From Lutjanus erythropterus (Eukaryota; Chordata; Actinopteri; Lutjaniformes; Lutjanidae), in the NCBI GenBank assembly GCA_020091685.1, contig CM034603.1, positions 10,336,683-10,400,682 of the forward strand: a stretch of 64,000 nt of DNA. The letters are read 5' to 3'. A model generated the notes under the pieces. The model was not told where the DNA came from, did not search any database, and saw only the letters and a program-made list of their open reading frames with translations. Within the stretch, counting starts at the first letter, position 1. Every line of letters starts with the position of its first letter. The translations under genes and the position numbers were made by a program. Positions 13,011-25,375 of the stretch are shown piece by piece.

Positions 13011-13844
13011 CTTTCTTATCACATGTATGAATATATAAATAAATTTCCCTTGCCCTGCCTTGCTGTACCCATGGACCAGCTCAGGTTAAACCCTTCATTA
13101 AATATGAACAAATACATGTAAAAAATTAATGCCACAGAGCATGACTTTGCCATCCTGGGGAAAAAAAAGTGTGTGGAGAAACGGGACACTGCTGGGGAGC
13201 AGTAGGGTCTTGGGTTTGGGTTAATAAATGACATGGTATTGGACTGATGCAGCAAACTCACAGACATTGATACCAACATTTTAGCATCAGAGGCATTTTC
13301 CGGTACTAGTATCGATATTGCAACAACCCTAATCATAATGAGAAAGTTTCCCTCTGTAGTGACTCAGCTGGTGTGGCATCCCTGTCAGCAGTCACATCTC
13401 ATGTCCATGTTTTTTTTTTCCTCCTTTTGCTCTGCCCACACACTTACTGTGGAAAATAAAATCTCTGGTCCTCATATGATCCTCAAAAATCGAAACAAGG
13501 TTGGAGTGGACGTGTCAAAGCAATTTTATACGCCTCAAGACACTTTAAAACAATGGGTGACACTTTCAGTGGTTTTGGGCATTCAGGTTCTAACAAATAT
13601 TTTTGAGCAAGTTTCTCATTATTTTGAGATACAAACCAGTTATTCTGAGAAAACTTATTTCGAGAAATTTTCTCATTTCAGTGATTTCAGGATCTCCTTT
13701 TTTTTCATTGCAGTGCTGCCAATTGGCCTTCATTTGAAACACTACAGTGGTTCAACAGACTTGATGTCCCGTGTGCTGCTGTTTCTCTCATCTTGTTTGT
13801 CCACCTGATTGGTGGCGTTGGTCTGCCGGGCTGACGGCTCGGCC

Positions 13845-14090
13845 TCAACAAACAGAGCTGCTGCCGCTACACGTCTCCATGTAGATAAACTCTGTGGAGG
13901 ACACCAGCGAAACTGTGTTGAAGTTGAGTAAACAGGTCATGAGCCACAACAGACATTTCATAGCTGAGAAGGGACTGTTTGATACACCACAAACATCAAA
14001 ACACACACTGTGTGTCTGTGCCTGTGTGAATGTGTGTACCAGATTTGACTCAAAGGAAAGTCTGTCATATCATAACATCTAAAGTAGCAC

Positions 14091-14141
<51 letters not shown>

Positions 14142-17100
14142 ATACCCTGTGTGGGGCAGAGGTATTGTATCTGTGTTTTGTCCAGTGGATCTGTGAGGGG
14201 GGCTAGACTGACATCGGAAGCTGCAAGCCTTCTGTAGCTCTCTATCAGTGTTTCCAGAGTCCTGAAACTCCGCAGTCTGACTCCTGAACCCTGCAAACCA
14301 CACACACAGGAAACCATAAATAACATCTGTGTGTGTGTGTGTGAGATTACGGACGCGTGTGATCTGCCTAGGTTCACTCACCTGAAGGGACCAGCCGTCA
14401 GTGGAGTGTACGAGCCTGTAGGTATGCACAAACGGTGCTTTCCTGCAAAACACAAAGTTGAGGAATTTGAATAATTCGCTGCGAATGTGTCAAATCTGAA
14501 ACCGCACGTGTGCACTCATGTTCCGATGTGATGATTAAATGTGACAGACGGGATGACTGATTTCAGTTTTGTGTTTGACACACTGGATACACTTCACACA
14601 GAGAGGTTAGAGAACTGATTTTATTCTGTTTGAGTGATCTACATATTGTCTAAAGATACACAGGGAGGATTTGAAATTTCTGCACAATTTTCTGCTATCC
14701 TTCATTTTCTTTTTTTCACAAGCTATTCATTCATTTAAAGATTCATATATGGATTTATTATGAAAATCCCACACTCAACAATTTAGCCAGGATAGCCTAA
14801 TATTGCTGTTTTCCATAACTTCACACTGCAGAAATATATTAAAAGGTTCTGTTCAAAGGCATTTATTAATTTCTGACTCTGGGAAAGTGTGAAAAACAGT
14901 ACATTTCCCAAAACTCCTGCATCTCTGAATTCCAGGGCAAACACATGGAACCATTCCACAGGACGGCCTGGAGCCTTGAAAGACAGGCAAGGCCACTTAG
15001 GAGAATGGCCTAGGGACTGGACAGGGGTGGAGCTGGAGACCTCAGGCGGAGAGTCTGGGGTCAAGACAGCTGAACAGAGCAGGTCTGGAACCAGCAGGCA
15101 CGCAAAAGCGGTGGAACCCCTCTGAAGGCCGGCAGCAGTGGTGGACAAAGTACTCAACCCCAGTATTTGAATCAAAGTATAATCACTCCTGGTCAAATAT
15201 TACTCAACTACAAGTGAAAGTTGCTCAGTCAAAATTTTACTCGAGTTAAAGTACCAGAGTACTTGCTTTTCAAAATACTTAAGTATTCAAATGTATATCC
15301 TTTTAAAAATACTTAAGTATTCAAATGTACAAAGTACAAAGTACATTATCTAATATCAATACATTGTTGTATTTTTCTCACAGTGCATTTACAGAAGCTT
15401 GTAACTCTCTGAAACCATCTAATGATGCACTGACCTGCTTGTAGAACCACTCTGCTACACAAAGTCTATAGAAACACCTATAAAAAATTTAGCATAGAAA
15501 TACAATCAAAAACAAAAAGGACAGTTATTGTCTACATTAATTATATGGTATTTTTCACCCTGGTAAAAACAATCCAACATTAAAAGCCTACCTGGAATTA
15601 TTTCTCTTTTTCTAATTATAATAACATCTTGAGATTAAATTTTGTCTTTCTCCTGCCGTTGCCATTACCAAGTTTAGTTAGAATGAAAGAGGGAGAGTTT
15701 GCTTGTTCTCGTTACAGAGAGCGCCTGGATGATGTATTTCTGGTTTTACATCAGTCCCAGTTGAGAGTTTGTACTGTGATTGGTTTCCTTCTGTGAGGAA
15801 CACAGTGTGTGGCCAACTGCATTTTAGAAAAGAAAAAACAACAACAGCTGACTTCAAAGCTGTGCTTCGCCTAAAAGTAACAACAACCTTCCTAGAAATG
15901 TAGTGGAATCAAAAGTACAATATTTGTCTTTGAAATGTAGAAGAGTGAAAGTCAGAAGTTTCCAAAAAACAAATACTCAAGTAAAGTACAGATACTCAAA
16001 AAATGTACTTAAGTACAGTACTCAAGCAGTGGTAGACAGTAGTGAAGTACATTTACTTGAGTACCATACTTAAGTACATTTTTTGAGTATCTGTACTTTA
16101 CTTGAGTATCTGGTTTTTTTGGAAACATTACTTTCACTCCACTACATTTCAAAGACAAATATTGTACTTTTGACTCCACTACATTTCTAGGAAGGTTTGT
16201 GTTACTTTTCGATTGAGCTTTGAAGTCAGCTGTTGGTGTTTTTTCTTTTCTAAAATGCAGTTGGTCACATGCTGTGTTCCTCACAGAAGGAAACCAATCA
16301 CAGTAGCTCCTCTCATACGGGACTGATGTAAAAGCAGAAATACGTCCAGGCGCACTAACAAGCACAAGCAAGCTCTCCCTCTGTCATTCAAACAAAAAGC
16401 GGTAATAGTGACGGCAGGAGAAAGACAAAATTAAATCTCAAGATGTTATTATAATTATTAATTATTCCAGGTAGCTTTTAAAGTTGGATTGTTTGAAAAA
16501 TACCACATAATTCATGTATAAACTGCTCCTGAAGACAGAAAGAATCTCAGTTATTTAACAGACTTTGAGAACTTCTTACAGTTGACTTCAATCTAATTTT
16601 ATGATGTGATTTTAATACAGTTACATCAGAAAATGACAACAGCTGTTCTTTTTGTTTTTGATTGTATTTCTATGCTGAAGTTTTTATAGGTGTTTCTATA
16701 GACTTTGTGTAGCAGAGTGGTTCTACAAGCAGGTCAGTGCATCATTAGATGGTTTCAGAGTTACAAGCTTCTGTAAATGCATCATGAAAACAATACAGCA
16801 TGTATTGATATTAGAAAATGTACTTTGTAATTTGTACTTTTGAATACTTAAGTATTTTTAAAAGCAAGAACTCTAGTACTTTAACTCAAGTAAGATTTTG
16901 ACTGATCAACTTTCACTTGTAGTTGAGTAATATTTGACCAGAAGTATCTATTCTTTGACTCAAGTACTGGGGTTGAGTACTTTGTCCACCACTGTACTCA
17001 AGTAAATGTACTTCGTTACTGTCCACTACTGGCCGGCAGTGAAGACGAAGACGGAACCCTTTCAGAGGTCGGCAGTGAAGACGATAGTGAAACCCCTCAG

Positions 17101-19113
17101 GATGCTGGCGGTGAAAATGAAGGTGATGGCAGGGCAGCAGAATTATATTATTAGAGAGGGGAGGAGAGATGAAACTACCCAACAGTTTGTACAGTTGTTA
17201 AAATAGGCTTAACAACATTAAGATGCTGCTTACAGACAGTAAGGAACCAGTATTACAATTACAATAATATATATAATAAATATAAATACTTTGAATGCAG
17301 TTATTTTACATGAGTACTTTTACTTGTGATATTTAATAAGTTCAATTTGCTGTTTTACTTCGGTAAGATTTTGAATGTAAGACTATTTTTTAAATTTCAT
17401 TCTGTTGTATTTACTGTCTGAAATTGTTGTTTAATTGATGCAATGACCATTGAATGTGTGTGTTTTTACATCAAAATGTGTATTCACATGAGTAGTGAGT
17501 CTTCAGTACGCCACAACACAACACTACATATTTCCCAGCGAGGCAAACCGCAGCCTCTCTACCAAACGTAGCAGCATGCAGAAAACTGCTGTAGAAATGA
17601 AATGGTGTTCATAGACTATAATTACACAGAGGGGCACTTAACTCATGGTTACCAGTTAAATAATATAAATAAAATAATGTGTGTTATTTCCTTAAATTAA
17701 CCCTCTCAGAGTTCATTGATTTTTGTCTTATTTAACACATTTTAAACTGTCCTTACGCCACAAGCATGGTGTCATTTTTCAAACTCAGCTGTAAGTCTGA
17801 CTTCTCTTTTTGTCAGTTTAACAAAGAATGAAGCTGTCAGGAACCAAAAATACCAGAAAAATGACACAAACACCTATAAAACAAGTGTGTAGTCATATTC
17901 ACTCAAAATATATAAATAAGATTATTATAAACATAATAAATAAGTTCAAGGTTGTAAAACATGTTGTTTTCCTATTTATACACACAAATACGGCAGACAC
18001 ACATAAACCATACTACAAACCATAATACAGTCTGTTCACATTTTAAGTGATTTTTTTTTTATCCTAACAGTTTTTGTGCCTTTTTCACTTAAAGTCTATG
18101 TGTGCCTATCAATCATTGCAAATATTAAGAATTCAGTTTTACAAATTTCTTTCAAAAATGTTTTTGTTTTATTTTAGAGTACACTAATCATATTAGACAA
18201 AAAACTTGAAATATCTTTTTTAATAAACAGTTTTAAACTATTTATTAGCCCATTTATTAGAGGTTAATTAGACATATCACAACAGAACTGAAATCACATA
18301 CCTGCTACTTCCTCATTTAAAAGCAATATGTGAACCAGATCTACCAGTAAAGGCCAAAATGAGAGAGGCAGAGGAATATTTTGTCTGACATCCGGAAATA
18401 ATACACTTCCGTTTACAGTACAGTTCTGTTGTGATGTGTCCCTCATTACACTCTAATAAAGTCTATTAGGATCAAATCAAGGTTTTCATACTGTCGAATA
18501 AAGAACATCATTTCTAGCTTCTGTCTCATTTGATACAAAGTAATGCTTAGTACATCTTGTTTGTGTGCTGTAAAATAAAGAGCGACCAAATGTTGTTTTT
18601 TGTTTTTATGGTGTACTGATTTAGATGAGATACTGTGTAGAAGGCCCACATCTGCTTCAGTCTCTGGTCTTATGATCTGTATATTTAAAGTTGTTGAATG
18701 TTTGAACGTATGCGCTGACAGGGTTAGTTGGCCTGACAGGTCCTTACTGTCATTCACACTTATTCACATATAATAATATGAATAAATTCAAACATTGCCT
18801 AAAGATCATAAATTTCCCAAAGTTACTACAAGTAAAATAAGCTCAGAGAATTCAAAAGCGAATAAACAGCTTAAATGAAGAATGATCCAACAAACAAACA
18901 TAGGGGTGCGAAGCCACTGACTGAAAAATGTCACTTTTTGTCACATTTGTGCACAGCTCACCTCACACAGAGACAGTAGGCCCCGCGCACAGTCTCACTG
19001 TCTCTCAGCAGGAAGCTGCCCTCATGTCCAAAACTCTCCAGCAACCTCTCTGTGGCCCCGCTCCCAATTCTGCCGTAATAAATAGAGCGGACCAGCATCC
19101 CCTCCCTGTCCAT
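13845..19113 (-). CDS. sh2d1a-like: SH2D1A (SAP)-like SH2 adaptor, complete, four exons
   Basis: This is a cytosolic single-SH2 adaptor of the SAP/EAT-2 type, expected to bind tyrosine motifs of SLAM-family receptors in lymphocytes. Exons on the minus strand are 19113-18962, 14442-14382, 14290-14146 and 13891-13845. Phases (2, 0, 1) agree and the sum is 405 nt (134 aa plus stop; human SAP is 128, EAT-2 132). Exon 1 carries IYYGRI and the phosphotyrosine pocket FLLRDSE (Arg at residue 37), then GAYCLCV. Exon 2 supplies HTYRLV. Exon 3 supplies the last SH2 helix; its SFRTL aligns the SAP residue Arg78, used for FYN SH3 binding. Exon 4 ends in a short tail with IYMET. The start at 19113 has A at -3 and G at +4; a second in-frame Met lies five codons on. 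Intron 1 (about 4.5 kb) is full of transposons. Confidence 0.87.
14092..14140. repeat. (TG)n microsatellite beside SAP-like exon 3
   Basis: The tract ends five bases before the exon 3 donor in genomic orientation, so in the transcript it is a (CA)n run directly after the 5' splice site. Intronic CA runs at such positions can influence splicing; that effect is inference here. Confidence 0.9.
15031..15135. repeat. GC-rich degenerate minisatellite, left part
   Basis: A G/A-rich stretch with repeated 'ggcagtgaag' and 'ggaacccctc' words. It is interrupted by the hAT insertion at 15136 and resumes at 17032-17150, where units of about 35 bp are visible. The 78-codon frame at 14889-15125 is probably incidental. 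Confidence 0.5.
15136..17031 (-). mobile_element. hAT-type element (host copy, inverted) interrupted by a second copy
   Basis: The outer element begins CAGTGGTGGACAAAGTACTC and ends ...CAGTAACGAAG-type sequence on the other strand. It is flanked by a perfect 8-bp target duplication GCCGGCAG (15128-15135 and 17032-17039). Removing the nested copy and its duplicated target leaves about 920 bp, close to the 936-bp relative at 10820. It lies in intron 1 of the SAP-like gene in the same orientation as that gene. Confidence 0.85.
16027..16994 (+). mobile_element. Nested hAT-type element, 968 bp
   Basis: The second copy of the same family sits inside the first, in opposite orientation. It has its own perfect 8-bp target duplication, TACTCAAG, at 16019-16026 and 16995-17002. 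It starts CAGTGGTAGACAG and ends GTCCACCACTG. It has no transposase frame. The intact duplication shows it arrived after the outer copy. Confidence 0.87.
17032..17150. repeat. Minisatellite, right part
   Basis: About three degenerate units of roughly 35 bp, each with a 'ggcagtgaagacga'-like core. This is the continuation of the array at 15031 after the hAT insertion. Confidence 0.55.
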
Positions 19114-19679
19114 GTTGCCTCTGAGGTAGGCACCTCTGTGTGTGTGCTGTGTGGGTGAGGGTGGAGCAGCTTGTAGCAGCACAAGACTGTGTGAAAGGCT
19201 GCGAGGCAGGAAAAGCTTTTCTGGTTTTCACACTTTTTTCTGTCTTGCAGCTGCAGCTCACATGTTGTGCACGTTTTAAAACCTGAACAATGGCTTTTAT
19301 CTTTCCAAAAGTGAAAGCATATTATTGGCTTTGTTTTTTTTGTGTGTTTTTTGGTTCCTTGTGCAAGTCAGAAAACAGAAAAAAAACCCTACTAATTTAT
19401 CAGTGTTGCTCTACCACCCACTCTGCCATTTTGGTTCTGATAAGCCATGCGTATATAAACATGAACTTTTGACACACAACTTCATGAAATCAAATATTTT
19501 AACTGCAACTGACATATATCAATAGCATGTGAATTTCCACAATCTTTGGTACACAATTATAAACATATGGACTCATCAATTGTATGAGCATGGTCTTTTT
19601 TTGATAAACTCACAACACGTTGAGTTTAAGCAGACAGATTTGTTTTTTTTTATGACATATAAAAAGCAGCAACAGACTG

Positions 19680-20319
19680 ACAACTGACACAGACACTGTT
19701 AAGCGGTATAAATATTAAAACTTTTAAAAGATAATAACAATAAATAAAATAACAATTCTGAAAATCTCAATATTTACTCCACTTGTGTCAGTGTGCCTCC
19801 ACACAGCTGATGGCACTCCAGTGACACCTAGTGGCACACTCATAAAAAGGAGTAAATAGTAAGATTTTTTCAGAATGGTATTTTTTTTAATTTAATATTT
19901 AAATATTTTGCACCATGTCAGTGTCAGTTGTCACTCTGCTGCTGCCTAGATATCACAAAAAATTGAAGAAAATATGAAAAACATACAAGTTTGTGAATAA
20001 AAGTGTGCAGCTAACATGTAATCTAGTTTTATTTATTTTATTTTTTTTCCAGATTTTTATTTATTAAGAAGATTTAACCTTAACCATTTATAATGAGAAG
20101 GACTAGAGACCATCTTGCAATGGGATCACAACAGCCACGGCGCCCATCACACGTCTTAAAACTTGATCATCATTTTGATCTCAGCTACACAGCTGTAAGG
20201 TTTTGGGACTGCATCTTCAGTTGTGAGGCTATAGCGCTGACAAAACCTGCCCACAGACAGACTGACAGACATATAAACACCTGGCAAAGTACTCAAAACT
20301 GCCTCTGTGATAGTTCCAG

Positions 20320-20409
<90 letters not shown>

Positions 20410-22365
20410 ATAAGGTGAAAACAGTAGGAGCATGCTGTCATGGCTGATAATAAAACTAGTCCTGCCACTCACCTGCCTCTGGTGCCACAGAGTGTCACAC
20501 AGTGCCACTAGGAGGATCTCGGTGTCTCTCAGTTGCTCACTCCTCTTCACCAGTCAACAGGGACCACAAGTGATTGTGATCCACAACAGTTAGGATAAAA
20601 ACAAGGCTTACTTTGTCTGTTGCAGGCCACATTTTGGCCTTTGTTGTGGCTCAAAAACTGACACCCACAGAAAATTTTGTATTATCTGCACATTGGGACA
20701 CCAAAGAAAGGTAACTACAAGGTAATTGCAATTAGAAGAAAAAAAGACATAAATAGATTATAGATACTTTTAGTAAAAAATTAGGATTATTAGCAGGATT
20801 ACAATTTTAAAAATATTTGAAATAATGAATGATACACTACCATGCACAGTGTGCACACATTACAACACTTCACAACACCATTCTGATGCCAGTGAAACCC
20901 ACTGATGCCGAGATTTTTTGTTCCTCCACTTTCAGGTGTCATGATAATAAAATGGTAACGTTCTAAGCCAGGTATTAAGGTCATCCATAAGGCTTGTCCA
21001 ACAGCACCTACACATGCCAAAAACAAGATACAGTGTAATGTGGTGATGATCTGAGCTCTCCATCTCCAGCTGTGCAAATGCAGTGACAGTCAGTTACTAC
21101 AGTTACAGTAACGCCATGTGTCTCTGTTACTCTGAAACTTTATCATGATTCACAGAAAAAAGGTTTTTAAGTTAGAATAGTATCCAATACAAAATCATGA
21201 ATGTAACTGTACCTCAGTGCTGAAATCTAGTAATATGAGGTTTTACATTTGGTTAAGATACAGGCTGCAAATACATTCTTTCAGAACAAACTCTAAAATC
21301 TCACAACAGATAAAAGGAAGACTCTGGTTAACAGAAGTAGCAGAGTTTTAAATCACTTTCCTCTTCAGTCTCCCATCTAGCACGTAATAAAATGAAGTGT
21401 TCATAAAAAATACATCACCAATAATATGATCCTAGAGCCTCCCCTGCAGGTGAGAACTAGTTTAAAAATGATTTTAAAATAAAATTAGCAAATCATCATC
21501 CTGCATTGGTATTTATCCTTGCCCGTACTTTGAAGATTGCACCACTGGTTAATAGCTTAACTTGTCTGCCAAGATGTCAGGAGATGAACTGTCTTTGTCG
21601 TCTGATCAGAAAATATGTGTGAAGACACCTGTGACACACAGGTAAGTATTAATGCTAGGTCATCCAAAGCTGGTTGTTCCCCCATTTCAAACACATCCAA
21701 TGCCGCCAGTGAAACCAGCTAATCTTACAGTCAGATCACTATCATGACCTCTAGTAAAGAAACGCCTCACTCGGTGCAAAATTCAACTTTATTTTGTCCT
21801 TAAATAAGTGCTGTTTTCAGCTGTGAAAATATTGTCATCATCCAAGAACTCAACATCTAATTTAAAGAAACATTTCCTGGTTGACAAGTAATGTTAGCAG
21901 TTTGAAGAGATTTCTAATTGGTGATGGCTCTTTCTAGAACCAGAGAACCATTTGAAGAACCATAACTTTGAATTTTCTACTGAGTGTACTCTTGTGGTGA
22001 GTTTTTGCTGAGATAAATCTAACAAGAATTCAGAGTATAAAACAATCTATGTTAGATTAGATAAATATAAAAGCATAAAGATCCAAGACACTTGGATGAC
22101 AAAAAGTTAAAAATCCTTTATTCAGATGGAAATTTCATGGTGTCATTCTACAAATATAGACTTTGCTTTGCACATATTAAAATAGAGCTGGGTTACAACC
22201 CATGCATAGTGGCACAAACAGTGTCCTTGAGGTTGTAACCCTCAGAATAGAATTTCCCCTTTTAATTGATACAAGATGATTGCAAACATTTATTAACTGC
22301 AAGCATGTGAAAAAGAAACCCATGAACCCATTTTCTTCATTCAGATTTATAAGGTGAATTATTCC
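19680..22365. other. Copy-A-specific segment, no confident gene
   Basis: This 2.7-kb segment is missing from the second duplication copy. Apart from the CA tract it holds one exon-like stretch on the minus strand (about 20550-20473), ending at a good GTGAGT donor with an open frame (SEQLRDTEILLVALCDTLWH). No start, acceptor or neighbouring exon could be tied to it. Confidence 0.35.
20322..20407. repeat. (CA)n microsatellite, 43 units
   Basis: A pure CA run in the part of copy A that has no counterpart in copy B. Confidence 0.97.
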
Positions 22366-22502
22366 AGCACATCAGTAGCAGCAGTTGACATACTTTCCAC
22401 TACTTTGTAATTAAAGCTTTTATCCACATACAGAGCAACACCCTCTTCTTAAAAGTGACATCTGTAGAAATCATTTAAGAGACAACGCTTTTTAAGACAT
22501 GA

Positions 22503-24452
22503 TTAGTCTTTGCTGCAATACATAACGTACAGGAATACAAATGCTGAACATACATACACCACCACAGCTTCAAGTTCTGATGTAATTGCCTCGTGCCCAT
22601 ATAGCTGCCTTCCCGAGTTGATGATGATCTGAGCACAGTCATCACAATGTTCCAGAATAGCCTGAGATGTAAACATGCACACATAAACAATTAGGATGAT
22701 TATCAAGAAGAGTAATTTTATAGGTATGTTTACAAAAAAGACTTTAAAAATAGATAAACTCTCTCTATATAAATCTGATACAAACACACAAACTGAACAG
22801 AGAAGCTAATTTCATACCAAAGAAAATAGATGTTACTTAGAACAAAGTTGTTTTGACTAACTCAGAAGCCTTATATAAGCTGCGACTGAAATGGAATTAA
22901 TTTTTACCCAGAACTACTATTGTATATTTTATCCCCGTTTTTAAAGAAGGAAGAGATCACTTCCACTTAACAGCCAGTATGAACAGAAGGAAAATTACAG
23001 CGATCAATGACTCTATAAGTACATATGGGCATCTGAGTATGAGTGCAAAACAGAAAACATGTTAACTGATCCTTTAAATATGTCTTACCAACTGGAATTC
23101 CTCATCTCGTTCAAATCCATCAGTGTCTTTAATGTGCACTTGTCAGGATCCTACAATTGAAGAACACGGACACAAACATACACACATTTAACTGCTTGTG
23201 TGAGCACCTGGCCACAATATGTGTAAAGATTAGAGCTGAGTGAATTCATCCTTCAACCACACTCGCCTTAGGAGTACAATCAGAATTGACACTGAAAATG
23301 AAACAATCACTACCACAAGTCTGAGTGTTGATGGACTTGCCTCTTGCATAAATAGCTTCCATGCCAAGATGAGGTTGAGCCGAGTGTTGCCACCACGCAG
23401 TTTCGGAACAGGCTGCGATGTAAACATGCACACGCATAAACAACTAGGATGATTATCAAGAAGAGTAATTTTATAGGTATTTTAACAAAAAGACTGTAAA
23501 AATAGACACACTATATATAAATCTGATACAAACACACAAACTGAACAGAGAAAAGAATTTCATACCAGAAAAATAGATGTTACTTAGAAAATATGTTAAC
23601 TGATCTTTTAAATATGTCTTACCAACTGGACTTCCTCATTCTCTTCCAAACTGTCCACTAGATCAACCAGGCTCATAAAACTTGTCAGGATCCTACAATT
23701 GAAGAACACGGACACAAACATACACACATTTAACTGCTTGTGTGAGCACCTGGCCACAATATGTGTAAAGATTAGGAGCTGAGTGAATTCATCCTTCAAC
23801 CACACTCCTCTTTAGAGTACAATCAGAATTGACACTGAAAATAGCCTCAAAACAATCACTACCACAAGTCTGAGTGCTGACGGACTTGCTCTTATAAATA
23901 GCTTCCATGCCAAGATGAGGTTGATCTCAAACACGCCATCACGCCGCTTAAGAAGAGCCTGAGATGTAAACATGCACACACATACAATTAGGATGATTAT
24001 CAAGAAGAGTAATTTTATAGGTATGTTAACAAAAAGACTTTAAAAATAGATAAACTCTCTCTATATAAATCTGATACAAACACACAAACTGAACTGAGAA
24101 GAGAATTTCATAACAAAAAATAGATGTTACTTAGAACAAAGTTGTTTTGACTAACTCAGAAGCCTTATATAAGCTGCGACTGAAATGGAATTAATTTTAC
24201 CCAGAACTACTATTGTATATTTTATCCCCATCTTTTACAGAAGGAAGAGATCACTTCCACTTAACAGACAATATGAACAGAAGGAAAAATGACAGCGATC
24301 AATGACTCCTATAAGTACATATGGGCATCTGAGTATGGTGCAAAACAGAAAACATGTTATCTGATCCTTTAAATATGTCTTACCAACTGGAATTCCTCAT
24401 TCATGACAAACTGACCACTAGATCAAACACGCCACAAAAAGTTGTCAGGATC
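22503..24452 (-). repeat. Tandem triplication of a terminal exon pair in copy A
   Basis: In transcript order: X3 24452-24384, Y3 23958-23812, X2 23692-23623, Y2 23412-23230, X1 23150-23089, Y1 22661-22503. Every X has the same acceptor (TTGTAG) and donor (GTAAGA). Every Y has the same TTTACATC-C-CAG-type acceptor and an open frame to a stop (48, 60 and 52 aa for Y3, Y2, Y1). Y2 and Y3 share LNLILAWKLF and a hydrophobic run (LRLVVVIVSFSVSILIVLL in Y2). Y1 has VVVYVCSAFVFLYVMY. Introns are also repeated. Copy B has one X and one Y. Confidence 0.8.
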
Positions 24453-25194
24453 CTACAATTGAAGAACACAGACACAAACATACGAACATTTAACTGCTTG
24501 TGTGAGCACCTGGCCACAATATGTGAAAAGATTAGGAGCTGAGGATTCATCCTTCAACCACACTCCTTGTTAGCTAGGAAGTGGTTGAATGCTAATGTTT
24601 GCTTTTTCTCACTCTCTCATCTTCATCCAGCTTCATCCTGATATGATTGTGTTCAATGTCCTCCTGTACAAAGGAATGAAACATATCAGCATAGTTTAAA
24701 AAGAAAGCACATTTGAAAAGAGAGGATTTTGTAAGTGTTAAGTGTGTCTTAAAACATATATAAGCTCCAGTTCTTTGTCATGCTCTACCTGAATTTCTTG
24801 TTGTGCCTCGATTTTCACTCTGACATCAAGGTATGGAATCTGAAAACAGGAGGTACAAAGCAAACTATAAATCTTCTTATTTCCTCAGGTCCTGGAAGGA
24901 AGCTTTTTTGGTTTTCCCAATAGGTTGCCCCACCAACAAAATTTCCCAAATCGACACGCTCTTTTAATACTCTGTAATTATTCTACTATAATTAACAACA
25001 AAGGTTTTTTTCATCCTACAGGTATGACACTGTGGGCAGCTAAGTCAGTCAGTCTTTTGGTCCACACTAAGTCTGGTGATATGGCAACGGATACTCCAGC
25101 CAGACAGCAGCAGGATGAACAAGCAGTGGCTGGGTGGGTGTTATATTTTAGTATCCTTTGGACCTCCATCACCTCACCTCCTGATGTCACTGAC

Positions 25195-25375
25195 GCTCAG
25201 TAGACAGTTACCTATGATGTGTATACATCTAATGCCAGTTTGTGATGTTTCCAATCACAATGCTTTCTGTTCCTCCTCTATCAAACTCAAAGGTTGTTTT
25301 GTGCCAAACACTCTGAAAGCCTGACTGATGATGGTGGTGTCATCTGTGCCCAAATACCTGCAGCCTCAACTGTAC
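25195..25375 (-). mobile_element. Truncated LINE fragment in copy A
   Basis: This is a short relative of the fragment at 35010-35345 in copy B, with internal deletions. It matches the region before exon 4 in both copies, so it was present before the duplication. Confidence 0.5.
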
